DNA from: JAYODW01 sp038116745
GTDB taxonomy: Bacteria > Pseudomonadota > Gammaproteobacteria > Ga0077536
Assembly: GCA_038116745.1 (NCBI GenBank)
Contig: JAYODW010000024.1
Location: forward strand, 11,789 to 75,788
Length of the DNA: 64,000 nucleotides
Reading direction: 5' to 3'
Part shown: in pieces, positions 53,271 to 62,034 of the stretch
How positions within the stretch are numbered: the first letter of the stretch is position 1
How the letters are laid out: every line of letters begins with the position of its first letter
Notes under the pieces: model-generated
Databases searched by the model: none
What the model was told of the DNA's origin: nothing
Seen by the model: the letters and a program-made list of their open reading frames with translations, nothing else
Made by a program: the position numbers and the translations under genes

Positions 53271-54980
53271 ATGCTCGCATTCGCACAAGCCAATTTTGTC
53301 CCGCTGCTGTTTGCGGGCCTCGTCGGATTCCTGCTCCTGGGATTTCCCGTCGCGTTTTCACTCGCCGCTACTGGCCTCTTCTTCGGCTTCATCGGAATGG
53401 AAATGGGGCTGTTCCCTCCAGAGCTGTTCCAGGCGCTGCCCTTGCGTGTGATCGGCATCATGCAGAACGAGACGCTGCTCGCGATCCCGTTCTTCACCCT
53501 GATGGGAATCACACTGGAACGCAGCCGTATGGCAGAGGAGCTGCTGGAAACCGTGGCCCAGGTGTTCGGTCCAATACGCGGCGGGCTGGCCGTCGCGGTG
53601 ATTCTCGTTGGCGCACTCCTCGCCGCAACCACCGGCGTCGTAGCGGCGGCCGTCATGTCCATGGGCCTGATCTCGCTGCCAGTCATGCTGCGCTACGGCT
53701 ACAACCCGGCAATCGCGGCGGGAACAATTACCGCCTCAGGCACTCTGGCTCAGGCGCTGCCGCCCTCTCTCGTTCTGATCGTGCTCGCCGACCAGCTCGG
53801 CCGGTCAGTGGGCGACATGTACCAGGGGGCGCTCTACCCCGGGATGATGCTCATTGGTCTCTATCTGGCGTTCATCATGTTGATCGCGCTGGTGCGTCCG
53901 CGCTGGGTCCCGGCTCTGCCGGCAGAGGCGCGCATTTTCCGCGAGTCAGACGGCGCCAGCGGACATCGCTCACTCGGTGCGCTGGCAGTACTCACCGGAG
54001 CGGTCGGGATGGTGTGCTATCACCATTACGACAGCCTGATCGACGCGCTGCTTGACCGCCGCGCTCCTGCGCCCGCAGATGAGCGCCTGATCGTGGCCGT
54101 AGCCGCCGCCGCTTTCCTTGCCCTGGTCCTGGCCTGGGTCAATCGCCGCCTGCAGCTCGGTCTGCTCTCACGCCTGACCGAGCAGGTCACCTTCGTCCTG
54201 ATCCCGCCGTTGATCCTGATTTTCCTGGTGCTTGGAACGATCTTCCTCGGGGTCGCCACGCCAACTGAAGGTGGTGCAATGGGTGCAATGGGCGCGCTGG
54301 CAATGGCAGCCCTCCGCGGTCGGCTGTCGCGTCAGGTGCTGGGTGAAGCGATGGAAAACACTACGCGCCTGTCCATCTTCGTTCTGTTCATTCTCATCGG
54401 CTCGACGGTTTTCAGTTTTACCTTTAACGCGGCCGATGGCGCGGTATGGGTGGAGCACCTGTTCGCGCACCTTCCTGGCGGACAGCTCGGATTCCTCCTG
54501 TTTGTGAATGCCCTCGTGTTCACGCTGGGCATGTTCATCGACTTTTTTGAGATCGCGTTCATTGTGGTGCCGATGCTGGCACCGGTTGCCGACAAAATGG
54601 GGATCGACCTCATCTGGCTGGGGATCCTCCTGGCAATGAATATGCAGACCTCGTTCCTCACACCGCCCTTCGGCTTTGCGCTGTTCTACCTGCGCAACGT
54701 TGCGCCTACGGAAGCGTATACCGACACCGCAACAGGTAAGCGGATCCCCGGAATAACAACGGCGCAGATCTACCGAGGCGCAATTAGTTTCATCATCATC
54801 CAGCTGCTGATGGTCGGCGTGCTCCTGTTCAACCCGGAGATCGTCTCCAGCCATCTGGCGCACACCGAAAAGCTCGACGCGGCGACGGTTGAACAGCTGC
54901 TGGATCTGCAGAACGAGCCGGAATCTCCCCCGGACGGCGACAACGGTCCCGATGCGTTGGGAGCCGAAGAAGAGTGGTGA
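53271..54980 (+). CDS. TRAP transporter large permease (DctM family)
   Basis: Twelve-span Na+-coupled transport subunit. Key features: FLLLGFPVAFSLAATGLFFG, the ASGTLAQALPPSLVLIVLAD region (family motif near residue 160), VATPTEGGAMGAMGALAMA, and LTPPFGFALFYLRNVAP. At 569 residues it is longer than a typical DctM (~430); a charged/hydrophobic insertion around residues 220-310 and an acidic, disordered C-terminal tail account for this, as in the long DctM subgroup. It ends the operon; a GC-rich inverted repeat follows. Confidence 0.92.
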   Translation: MLAFAQANFVPLLFAGLVGFLLLGFPVAFSLAATGLFFGFIGMEMGLFPPELFQALPLRVIGIMQNETLLAIPFFTLMGITLERSRMAEELLETVAQVFGPIRGGLAVAVILVGALLAATTGVVAAAVMSMGLISLPVMLRYGYNPAIAAGTITASGTLAQALPPSLVLIVLADQLGRSVGDMYQGALYPGMMLIGLYLAFIMLIALVRPRWVPALPAEARIFRESDGASGHRSLGALAVLTGAVGMVCYHHYDSLIDALLDRRAPAPADERLIVAVAAAAFLALVLAWVNRRLQLGLLSRLTEQVTFVLIPPLILIFLVLGTIFLGVATPTEGGAMGAMGALAMAALRGRLSRQVLGEAMENTTRLSIFVLFILIGSTVFSFTFNAADGAVWVEHLFAHLPGGQLGFLLFVNALVFTLGMFIDFFEIAFIVVPMLAPVADKMGIDLIWLGILLAMNMQTSFLTPPFGFALFYLRNVAPTEAYTDTATGKRIPGITTAQIYRGAISFIIIQLLMVGVLLFNPEIVSSHLAHTEKLDAATVEQLLDLQNEPESPPDGDNGPDALGAEEEW

Positions 54981-54982
54981 TT

Positions 54983-55043
54983 CTCGCGACCGCGAGTTAA
55001 ACGGGACCGGGGCGGCTGGAAGCGGTCGCCCACTACCCGGTCC
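54983..55043. terminator. Paired inverted repeats after the TRAP operon
   Basis: CTCGC-GACC-GCGAG (54983-54996) comes directly after the stop codon. It is followed by GGACCGGG (55004-55011) and its exact complement CCCGGTCC (55036-55043). The gap is convergent with the minus-strand gene at 55130, so these may end transcription from both sides. There is no U-tract. Confidence 0.4.
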
Positions 55044-55129
55044 GGGTGCGCCCTGTTGGCTGTTCCAGTCAGCGCTTAATTGCGACGCTGACCGCCCGCA
55101 ACTCAAGCGGATTCGGGACGGGCAACACC

Positions 55130-55525
55130 CTAACGCGCTGGCTTACCCCCGCCACGAGACGCGCGCGGACGGCGCTGCGCTGTCCTGTCTTCTTCGACGA
55201 GCGCCACAGCCGCATCGTAGGTATCCAGGTCACCCGTGGTAAGCGCCTCGTTTTCAATCTCGACAATGCGCAGGACCTCGGACAGGAACCGCTCGCGCCA
55301 CGCCGCACGCTCTTCCAGCACCTTTGCGCTGGGTCGGTAGCGGTCTATATCGCTGCGTTTGATTCCGGCCTTTTTTTCCAGCAGGCGTTCAGCCGTGTCC
55401 AACCGGTCGTGCAGTACGGCTACTTCACCGGCCAACCCCATCACCATGGCAATCACTTTGTCGACGTTCGGATCGGAGAAAAACGCAGGACGCTCGCCTT
55501 TCGCCTTACGCTGCAGCTTACTCAT
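55130..55525 (-). CDS. Conserved hypothetical small charged protein
   Basis: Unknown function. 131 residues, soluble, with a short helical hydrophobic stretch VDKVIAMVMGLAGEVAVLHD, a probable coiled coil (LDTAERLLEKKAGIKRSDID), an acidic region, and an Arg-rich end (RTAQRRPRASRGGGKPAR). It starts 15 bp after the methyltransferase gene ends and looks cotranscribed. A role linked to that methyltransferase is plausible but untested. Confidence 0.7.
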   Translation of the reverse strand: MSKLQRKAKGERPAFFSDPNVDKVIAMVMGLAGEVAVLHDRLDTAERLLEKKAGIKRSDIDRYRPSAKVLEERAAWRERFLSEVLRIVEIENEALTTGDLDTYDAAVALVEEDRTAQRRPRASRGGGKPAR

Positions 55526-55540
55526 CAGGATCGCGCACGC

Positions 55541-56725
55541 TTACTTGTCGTTGCCGTAGATGAACCAGAAGCCGCCGCCGCCGAAGTCTCCACCCTGAAA
55601 GGTATGCGAGCGGCGGGCTTCGGCGATCTGGAACGCGCTGGGGATCAGCGTCTCGAACTCCTTCGTCGGATCAAATCCCGCCTGCCGCGAGAGCTGCTTG
55701 AGATCGATTTCATGCGAGCGTGCCCAGAACGGTTCATTGTTGTTGCGCGTATCCCAGTCGAGCATGAACGCATTGAAGGCATCCATGTCTTTATAGGGAG
55801 GCGTCTCCGCGTGGATCATCACGCCGCCTGGGCGCAGCAGACGATGGCACTCCCTGATGATTTTCTTCAGCGCCGGCGCAGAGGTTTCATGCAGGAGGAT
55901 ATGCGAAACGATGAGGTCGAAGCTTTCGTCTTCAAAATCCATCGCCTCCGCATTCTGCTGCGAAAAATGGATCTTCTTCCCGAGCTCCTCAGCCCGCGCG
56001 TGGGCGTAGCGCAGCATCGGTGCGGCCACATCGACAGCATGAATTTCAGCTCGAGGAAAAGTCTCGCAGTAAGGGATTGTGCTATGACCGACAGCACACC
56101 CGAGATCCAGAATCCGTCGCGGCTGGAAATCAGGACGATTTTCCTGCAGCCAGAGCGCAATACTCGCACCCATGTCGTTGTTATACGGGCCCATCTGGCC
56201 CATCGCGTAGATATGCACCGCGCGGTCATAGACCATCCCGGCACTGGCATCGTCGGCGGCGAATTCGGAATGATAACCACCGGGCTGGCAGTGGATATCG
56301 ACAGCGGTGTGGTACTTCGGTACCGGTAGCTCAGGATTCAGAGTTAGCGACCCTTTTCGCCGACCGCGCTTACGGTTGACCGCTGCGTTGAGCTGCTCAA
56401 GCTGGCGCTCCACCGGGATCTGACAGGACGACCACATCATTTCCTGACTCGTGCGCAGCAGCGCACTGAACATCTGGTAGTAAGGATCCTTCACCATTTC
56501 GTCGCGCACTTCGAAACGGTCCTTCGCGGCACGCCCTTTCGCCTTGCGTATCCTGGGCTCGACGCGCTTGTCGTAGGCAACCTGATTGCCACCGTGGACG
56601 TGCTTGACCAGAAACTGCTTGTAACTGCGGACGAACTCCTGCCGCGCAAACTCGTCGTGCGTGGTCGCCGGCAGCACCTTGTGCTCTGCCTGGCCGTTGA
56701 TAGCGTTATGGTTGCTCATGGGCAT
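55541..56725 (-). CDS. Class I SAM-dependent methyltransferase with long N-terminal extension
   Basis: The C-terminal half is a Rossmann-fold methyltransferase: motif I ILDLGCAVGHST (205-216), motif II area AEIHAVDVAAPML, then NAEAMDFEDESFDLIVS and the post-II loop CHRLLRPGGVMIHAE. The first ~200 residues are helical, charged and unlike common methyltransferases; they include NPELPVPKYHTAVDIHCQPGG, quoted by its start only as a landmark near 130. The substrate is unknown. An alternative start at Met3 is possible. It is upstream of the small charged protein and stands beside the catabolic cluster. Confidence 0.82.
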   Translation of the reverse strand: MPMSNHNAINGQAEHKVLPATTHDEFARQEFVRSYKQFLVKHVHGGNQVAYDKRVEPRIRKAKGRAAKDRFEVRDEMVKDPYYQMFSALLRTSQEMMWSSCQIPVERQLEQLNAAVNRKRGRRKGSLTLNPELPVPKYHTAVDIHCQPGGYHSEFAADDASAGMVYDRAVHIYAMGQMGPYNNDMGASIALWLQENRPDFQPRRILDLGCAVGHSTIPYCETFPRAEIHAVDVAAPMLRYAHARAEELGKKIHFSQQNAEAMDFEDESFDLIVSHILLHETSAPALKKIIRECHRLLRPGGVMIHAETPPYKDMDAFNAFMLDWDTRNNNEPFWARSHEIDLKQLSRQAGFDPTKEFETLIPSAFQIAEARRSHTFQGGDFGGGGFWFIYGNDK

Positions 56726-56871
56726 CCCCTCTCAAAATTGTCTGGTGCTGCCGCAGGCAGCAATTACCAGCATTTGCCTCCGTAAACGATACAAGCATAA
56801 ACCACCCCTGCCAGTGCCTCTAGGACGTGAGCCAGATGGCTCGGTCGTGGAAAATGCGAACAGCGCTGCTC

Positions 56872-57918
56872 TCAAAAGCCCCGCTCGTAGGCATCGGTCG
56901 CCCGCGCATAGGTTGGGATCGGAAGCTCAAGATTGACGCCCGCGCGGCGCGCACAGGCGATCGGCCAGTTGGGATTGCGGATAAGTTCGCGCCCGATACA
57001 AACCAGGTCAGCCCGCCCGTTGCCGATCAGCTCTTCCGCCAGATCGGCAGCCGCGAGCGACCCCACGGTCGCGACAGCAAGCCCCGTCGCCCGACGCAGA
57101 CGCTCGGCATAGGGCACCTGGTAGCCTGGGAAAACGGGGGCGGTGTACTGCGGTACCAGGTTCCCCGTCGTGACATCGAGCAGGTCTACGCCGAGCTCTC
57201 TGAAGCGCAGCGCGAGCCACTCTGCATCTGCTTCAGTGACCCCGCCGGCATGCGGATCCAGAGCCGTCATGCGCACTGCAAGCGGCTTATCTTCAGGCCA
57301 CGCTTCGCGCACCGCCTCGACAATTTCCAGCACCAGACGCGCGCGCCCTTCGAGACTGCCGCCGTAAGCATCCTGGCGCTGATTGGTCAGCTCACACAGA
57401 AAGCTGTGCAGCAGATAGCCGTGCGCCGCGTGGATCTGAATGAGATCCACGTCTGCCTCTACAGCTCGCTGTGCTGCCTCCACGTATGCCTGAACGAGCG
57501 CTCTGATGGCAGCTTCGCTCATTGCCTCAGGCGTCTCGTATCCTTCATCGAAGACGACGGCGCTGGGCGCTTCAGACCTCCCCTCGAGCTGCGATTTCCG
57601 GCCTGCGTGGGCGAGCTGCACACCCAGAGCTGCGCCACAATCATGCAGAAAAGAGGCCACGCGCCTAAGCCCATCGACCTGCCCGTCCTCCCAGAGCCCC
57701 ATGTCCCGAGCGCTGATCCGACCGCGCGGCGTGACAGCGACGACCTCGGTCATGATGAGTCCGGTACCGCCCAGCGCACGGGCTCCGTAGTGGACAAAAT
57801 GGCGGTCACTCACCCGCCCGTCCTCCTCGGCCATGTACATCAGCATGGGTGAGAGCACGATGCGGTTGCGCAGAGCCAGCCCGCGCAGCGTGAGCGGTGA
57901 GAACAGCGGTGAAGTCAC
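56872..57918 (-). CDS. NADH:flavin oxidoreductase / old yellow enzyme (YqjM-like)
   Basis: FMN-dependent ene-reductase reducing C=C bonds next to a carbonyl. TIM-barrel features include LRNRIVLSPMLMYMAEEDG, QLAHAGRKS (FMN contact), IHAAHGYLLHSFLCELTNQR with catalytic His pair, YGGSLEGRARL, and VGSLAAADLAEELIG/RADLVCIGREL at the phosphate site. The position that is Cys in YqjM (SPMCMY) is Leu here. GTG at 57918 is preferred over the longer frame; GGGGA lies ahead and the upstream gene ends 13 bp earlier. 348 residues matches the family. Probably acts on an enone or unsaturated intermediate of the cluster's pathway. Confidence 0.9.
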   Translation of the reverse strand: MTSPLFSPLTLRGLALRNRIVLSPMLMYMAEEDGRVSDRHFVHYGARALGGTGLIMTEVVAVTPRGRISARDMGLWEDGQVDGLRRVASFLHDCGAALGVQLAHAGRKSQLEGRSEAPSAVVFDEGYETPEAMSEAAIRALVQAYVEAAQRAVEADVDLIQIHAAHGYLLHSFLCELTNQRQDAYGGSLEGRARLVLEIVEAVREAWPEDKPLAVRMTALDPHAGGVTEADAEWLALRFRELGVDLLDVTTGNLVPQYTAPVFPGYQVPYAERLRRATGLAVATVGSLAAADLAEELIGNGRADLVCIGRELIRNPNWPIACARRAGVNLELPIPTYARATDAYERGF

Positions 57919-57931
57919 GCGTCGTCCCCGC

Positions 57932-58351
57932 TCAGAACGGGTTATCGAGGCGCAGCGTCTTGTGCTGGATGAACCACTGGCCGTCGATGCACACCATGTC
58001 GTCATGATAGGTGCCGGTACACACGACCCGGAGTTGGCCTGCTTCCACGGCGGTCAGCAGCAGGTAGGAATCAACCCGGGCAGTGTGCTCTGACAGCTCG
58101 CGGAACACGATGTTGGTCACGCAGTGTCGACGCTGATCGGTCTGGGTTTCCATGATTCCACTCAGCCAGTCGACAATCGCCGCACGTCCCTCGTACGGCC
58201 CCCAGCCTTCATGGCCGTCGAGGCTGATATCGAACGCGCCATCGACCGAAAAGCAGCCACCCATGAGTTCCAGATCTCGGGTGTCGTAGCCCCAGGCGTA
58301 GCGATTCAGGGTCTCTGTGACGTCTTGTCGTGCACGGGTTTCGTCAAACAT
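57932..58351 (-). CDS. SnoaL/NTF2-like protein (dehydratase/hydroxylase-type fold)
   Basis: A 139-residue cone-shaped alpha+beta barrel protein. It starts MFDETRARQDVTETLNRYAW (AAGGA ahead at good spacing) and shows the NTF2 pattern AWGYDTRDLELMGGCF, then RRHCVTNIVF and VCTGTYHDDMV with Trp-Phe at WFIQHKTLRL. Such proteins act as small isomerases, hydrolases or dehydratases, or as binding modules. The frame is open 27 codons further up, but the RBS supports this ATG. It precedes the ene-reductase by 13 bp and is divergent from another NTF2-like gene. Confidence 0.82.
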   Translation of the reverse strand: MFDETRARQDVTETLNRYAWGYDTRDLELMGGCFSVDGAFDISLDGHEGWGPYEGRAAIVDWLSGIMETQTDQRRHCVTNIVFRELSEHTARVDSYLLLTAVEAGQLRVVCTGTYHDDMVCIDGQWFIQHKTLRLDNPF

Positions 58352-58557
58352 AGCCGTGGTCCTTCCGTTGTTGTCTATCGGAGGCTGGCCATAGTACGCC
58401 ACCTCTGTTCTGCGCTCGTAAAGGCTTAGCACGCGACGGATCAGGGCAAAGACACGCGAATCGGTGGCAGGGGAGCGCGAGCCCGCCAGCTACCTAACAC
58501 TTGACCTCTCAGGCGTTACTCGGCGACCTTTCAGGCTCCTGTTCAGGAGATTCGAAC

Positions 58558-58941
58558 ATGTCCGAAACCGGCCCCCTCAGCGCTATCGTTGAAGCCCTCA
58601 TCGACGCCTATAACGCCCAGGATTTTGCGCGTCTGCGTGGTTTCTTCGTCGACGACCTTCACTTCTGCCACCACAACCGCGGCTTCACGCTCGATAACGC
58701 CGATGAGTTCGTGTCCCTGCTGGAGCATTTCGCGCGCGAGATCGTGCCTGATCGTCGCTTCGGCCCACGGGTGCGGATACTCGAATCAGGCGACACCGTG
58801 GTGCGGGAACAGAGCTGGGGTGGTCTGGTGCAGCAGGACATCCCGGGCATGGCTCAGGCCGGGGACCATCTTCAGCTGGACCTGTGCAGCGTGTTTATTT
58901 TTTCAGGGGACAAGGTCGCCGAGTACCACGATTACGGGTGA
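58558..58941 (+). CDS. SnoaL/NTF2-like protein
   Basis: A 127-residue NTF2-fold protein. It starts MSETGPLSAIVEALIDAYNA with AGGAGA 7-8 bases ahead, and has ARLRGFFVDDLHFCHHNRGF, a pattern common in limonene-1,2-epoxide hydrolase- and ketosteroid isomerase-like enzymes, and EQSWGGLVQQD. It is divergent from the SnoaL gene at 57932; the 206-bp gap likely holds promoters for both. Function unknown within a catabolic setting. Confidence 0.8.
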   Translation: MSETGPLSAIVEALIDAYNAQDFARLRGFFVDDLHFCHHNRGFTLDNADEFVSLLEHFAREIVPDRRFGPRVRILESGDTVVREQSWGGLVQQDIPGMAQAGDHLQLDLCSVFIFSGDKVAEYHDYG

Positions 58942-59022
58942 GGTCTTGCCGTGTAGTCTGAACGCGTCGCTTTTTCCTCGACCGCTCTGACGCTGAAAGG
59001 TCGGATGGCGCTGCCTGGGTAA

Positions 59023-60336
59023 TCAGGCAGACCAGGTCACCAGCAGCCGACGCGGCCCGCGAAAAGTCATGTTTGGAGAGAACTCGAGCGGCTGCTCTTG
59101 GACCAGCGCAAGATCCGGGAGCCGCTCGGTCAGCGCCTGCACCGCTATCTGTCCCTCAAGGCGCGCAAGACGCGCGCCAAGACAGAAATGAATACCGTGA
59201 CCGAAAGATACGTGCCGCTCGGGATGCGACCGGTGCAAATCGAAGCTTGCAGCCGCGTCAAAGGCGGCATCGTCGTGATTGGCCGCCCCCAGGCTCAGAA
59301 AGACGCGCGTCCCCTTGGGAATGGCCACTCCGTGAAAAACCGTGTCGCGGGTCGTCACCCGGCGCCAGCTGGTCTGCGGAGAATCAAAGCGCAGCACTTC
59401 CTCCAGCGCGTTCTGGATCAGATCGGGATCGCGGCACAAGGCCCGCCATTTCTCTCCTCCGGGCAGGAGGTTCAGCAGGGACAGCGAGAGGTAATTACTG
59501 ACGATCTCATGGCCGGCAAAGCTGAGGCCGTAAACGATGGATTCGACCTCACGCAGGGTCAGTGCCTCCGGCTCGGCCCGGTGTGCTTTAACCAGTTCGG
59601 AGGTGAAATCGTCCTGCGGTTCAGCCAGGCGCTCGGCCACGAAAGTCCGACAGTAGCGGAAGTAGCGCAGCATGTTCTCCGCGATGGCGGTCTGCTGCGC
59701 TTCGCTCGGCTGGCCCCAGGTGAACATGAGGCGATTGGACGTCCATTCAATCAGTCGCTGATCGTCCGCCTCGGGGAAGCCGATAAAACGGAAAATCACC
59801 TGCCCGGGTAGAGGGTGAGCGAAAGCGGACACGAACTCCGCTGGCCGCGGCGCTGCCTGCATGGCGTCAATCAGCCGGTGCGCTGTATCGCGGATATAGG
59901 GTTCGAGTAGTTTCATGCGCCGGCCGCTGAAGCCGTCGCGCGTGAATTTGCGGATCCGCGTGTGGTCAGGCTGCTGACAGTTCGACATCACCGCCTGCGG
60001 GTTGTAGTCCGGTGCTGACATCACCTCACGGGCAGCCTCGCATAACGGAAAGATCGGATCCTGGACATTAGCGGATGAAAACAGCTCGTGGTCCTTGAAC
60101 ACCTCAACGACGTGTTCCATCCGCGTGACGACGAGGTAGCCGAGCTGCTCGGCGAAAAAAATCGGCGAATCCGAGCGCAGCCGGCTCAGCTCCGGGTAGG
60201 GATCGGCCAGGTACTGTGGACCGAATGGCGAGAAGTCGTGATTGAACGGGCAGCCGGTCGGCTCGGTTGCCGGGGGCGGGCTGATCTTGTGGTACGCGTC
60301 ATCGGCATCGCGCGCGCTGTCCTCCCCCGGCGCCAT
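59023..60336 (-). CDS. Cytochrome P450 (bacterial soluble type)
   Basis: Heme monooxygenase of 437 residues. The heme-binding loop is FGHGIHFCLGARLARLE with the proximal Cys, the K-helix ExxR is EEVLR, and the PxxxR region lies near DTVFHGVAIPKGTRVFLSLG. The I-helix reads LSFAGHEIVSNYL: the acid is kept, but the usual threonine is isoleucine. The frame is open 88 codons upstream, but that part is arginine-rich shadow; ATG 60336 shares its A with the stop of the upstream monooxygenase gene (TGATG), a coupled start. Redox partners are not in the window. Substrate likely a terpenoid, steroid or alicyclic compound (inference). Confidence 0.92.
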   Translation of the reverse strand: MAPGEDSARDADDAYHKISPPPATEPTGCPFNHDFSPFGPQYLADPYPELSRLRSDSPIFFAEQLGYLVVTRMEHVVEVFKDHELFSSANVQDPIFPLCEAAREVMSAPDYNPQAVMSNCQQPDHTRIRKFTRDGFSGRRMKLLEPYIRDTAHRLIDAMQAAPRPAEFVSAFAHPLPGQVIFRFIGFPEADDQRLIEWTSNRLMFTWGQPSEAQQTAIAENMLRYFRYCRTFVAERLAEPQDDFTSELVKAHRAEPEALTLREVESIVYGLSFAGHEIVSNYLSLSLLNLLPGGEKWRALCRDPDLIQNALEEVLRFDSPQTSWRRVTTRDTVFHGVAIPKGTRVFLSLGAANHDDAAFDAAASFDLHRSHPERHVSFGHGIHFCLGARLARLEGQIAVQALTERLPDLALVQEQPLEFSPNMTFRGPRRLLVTWSA

Positions 60337-61961
60337 CAGCGTACTTCGAAACCTTCGTAGTCCCTGGCGGCCACATCGCTGCACAGCTGTCGGTAAGTGC
60401 CGAACCCACCGATGTAGGGCAAGAACACCCGTGGTTTGCCCGGCACGTTCGCGCCCATGTACCAGGAGTCGACCTGAGGAAAGAGCGTTCCGTCGGCAAG
60501 CTCTTTCACGTGCGCGCACCATTGGCTCTCGGCATCGGCGTTGGGTTCTATCAACGTGCTTCCTTGTCGCCGCACGAAATCCATGCACTCGGCGATCCAA
60601 TCCACGTGCTGCTCGATCGATGTCGGCATATTGCCGAGCACGGACGGCGATCCGGGTCCCGTAATCATGAACAGATTAGGAAAACCTGCGGTCGTCACAC
60701 CGAGATAAGTCCGCGGCCCTTCGGTCCATTTCTCGCGCAGCAGCTGATCATTGCGGCCGCGGATCTCGATGCGGTTCAGCGGTCCCGTCAGCGCATCAAA
60801 TCCGGTCGCAAAGACCAGCATATCCAGCTCGAAGGTCTTCCCTGAAGTGCGCACGCCGTCAGCCACGATGCGCTCGATCGGGGTCTCTCGGAGATCGACC
60901 AGGGTCACGTTGTCGCGATTGAAGGTCTCGAAATAGCCCTGGTCCAGCGGCAGGCGTTTGGTCGCAATCGGGTAGCCAGTCGGAATCAGGCGGCGTGCAG
61001 TCTCCGGGTCTTTGACAATCCCGCGGATCTTGTCGCGCACAAAATCAGCCGCGATGTCATTCGCACGCGGATCGACCAGCAGGTCGTTGTAGCTGCCGAA
61101 CATCCACTCGAAGCCACCCTTCTGCCAGTCGGCTTCCATCTGGGCCAGCACTTCCTCGCGCGGCCGATCAAGCGCAGCCTGATCGCGCAGATCGTAAGGC
61201 TGACCGATACTGGTCCAGCGACACGCTTCGCGGATCTCACGAATATTCTGCTTGAGCTCTGCCACGCGCTCAGAGCTGAGTGCGTGGTTGCGCGCAGGCA
61301 CGCTGAAGTTCGGCGTGCGCTGAAACACCACGACTTCCGCCGCGGCCGCGGCGATGATCGGGATCGCCTGGATCCCCGAGGAACCGGTGCCGATGACGCC
61401 GACCCGCTTGCCGCCGAAATCAACGCCGGCATGCGGCCACTGTCCTGTGTGATAGGCCTCGCCTGTGAAATCATCCCGCCCCGGGATCGCAGGCAGCTGC
61501 GCTGCGGATAAGCAGCCGACTGCTGTTACGAGATAGCGCGACCTGACGGTTTCGCCGTGCTCTGTCGTGACCTGCCAGCCGAGCGTATTTTCGTCAAAGC
61601 GCGCAGCTGAAACCCGGGTATCAAAATCAAACTCGCGCTTCAGGTCGAGCCTCTGCGCCGCAAACTCCAGATAGGCCAGGATCTCCGGCTGCTCGGGGAA
61701 GCGCTTGCTCCAGGTCCATTCCTGCTCGAGTTCCGGAGAGAACGCGAAGGAATAAACCCAGCTCTCCGAGTCCGAACTTGCTCCAGGGTAGCGATTCCAG
61801 TACCAGGTACCGCCGACTCCGGAACCCTGCTCGAAGGCTCGCAGGCTGAGCCCCATCTCGCGGAAACGATGCACCGCGTGAAGACCGGCGAAGCCCGCAC
61901 CGATCACCACCACGTCGACTTCCTGAGGTCGACTCGATTGCGCCTGTTGTGCGCCTGCCAT
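60336..61961 (-). CDS. Flavin-containing (Baeyer-Villiger-type) monooxygenase
   Basis: NAD(P)H- and FAD-dependent monooxygenase of the cyclohexanone/4-hydroxyacetophenone monooxygenase group, turning ketones into esters or lactones. FAD motif VVIGAGFAGLHAVHRF at ~14-29, GGTWYWNRYPGASSDSESW, the BVMO fingerprint FTGEAYHTGQWP, and the NADP site VGVIGTGSSGIQAIPIIA. The C-terminal part has VFATGFDALTGPL and the MITGPGSPSVLGNMPTSIEQ stretch typical of this group. 541 residues. Cotranscribed with the P450 through a TGATG junction. Confidence 0.93.
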   Translation of the reverse strand: MAGAQQAQSSRPQEVDVVVIGAGFAGLHAVHRFREMGLSLRAFEQGSGVGGTWYWNRYPGASSDSESWVYSFAFSPELEQEWTWSKRFPEQPEILAYLEFAAQRLDLKREFDFDTRVSAARFDENTLGWQVTTEHGETVRSRYLVTAVGCLSAAQLPAIPGRDDFTGEAYHTGQWPHAGVDFGGKRVGVIGTGSSGIQAIPIIAAAAAEVVVFQRTPNFSVPARNHALSSERVAELKQNIREIREACRWTSIGQPYDLRDQAALDRPREEVLAQMEADWQKGGFEWMFGSYNDLLVDPRANDIAADFVRDKIRGIVKDPETARRLIPTGYPIATKRLPLDQGYFETFNRDNVTLVDLRETPIERIVADGVRTSGKTFELDMLVFATGFDALTGPLNRIEIRGRNDQLLREKWTEGPRTYLGVTTAGFPNLFMITGPGSPSVLGNMPTSIEQHVDWIAECMDFVRRQGSTLIEPNADAESQWCAHVKELADGTLFPQVDSWYMGANVPGKPRVFLPYIGGFGTYRQLCSDVAARDYEGFEVR

Positions 61962-62034
61962 GACTTTTTCCTCCCGAGGGGCGCCGGATCTGCGCGTCAG
62001 TGACGGCGGAACATCGAAGCCGGTTCAGTTCGAC

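Noticed and set aside
51708..53288. 526-codon minus-strand frame
   Set aside because: Long only because of GC-rich codon positions opposite the TRAP receptor and DctQ genes, which have clear domains and signal sequences.
55046..56329. 427-codon plus-strand frame
   Set aside because: Antisense to the methyltransferase and its partner, no recognisable protein features.
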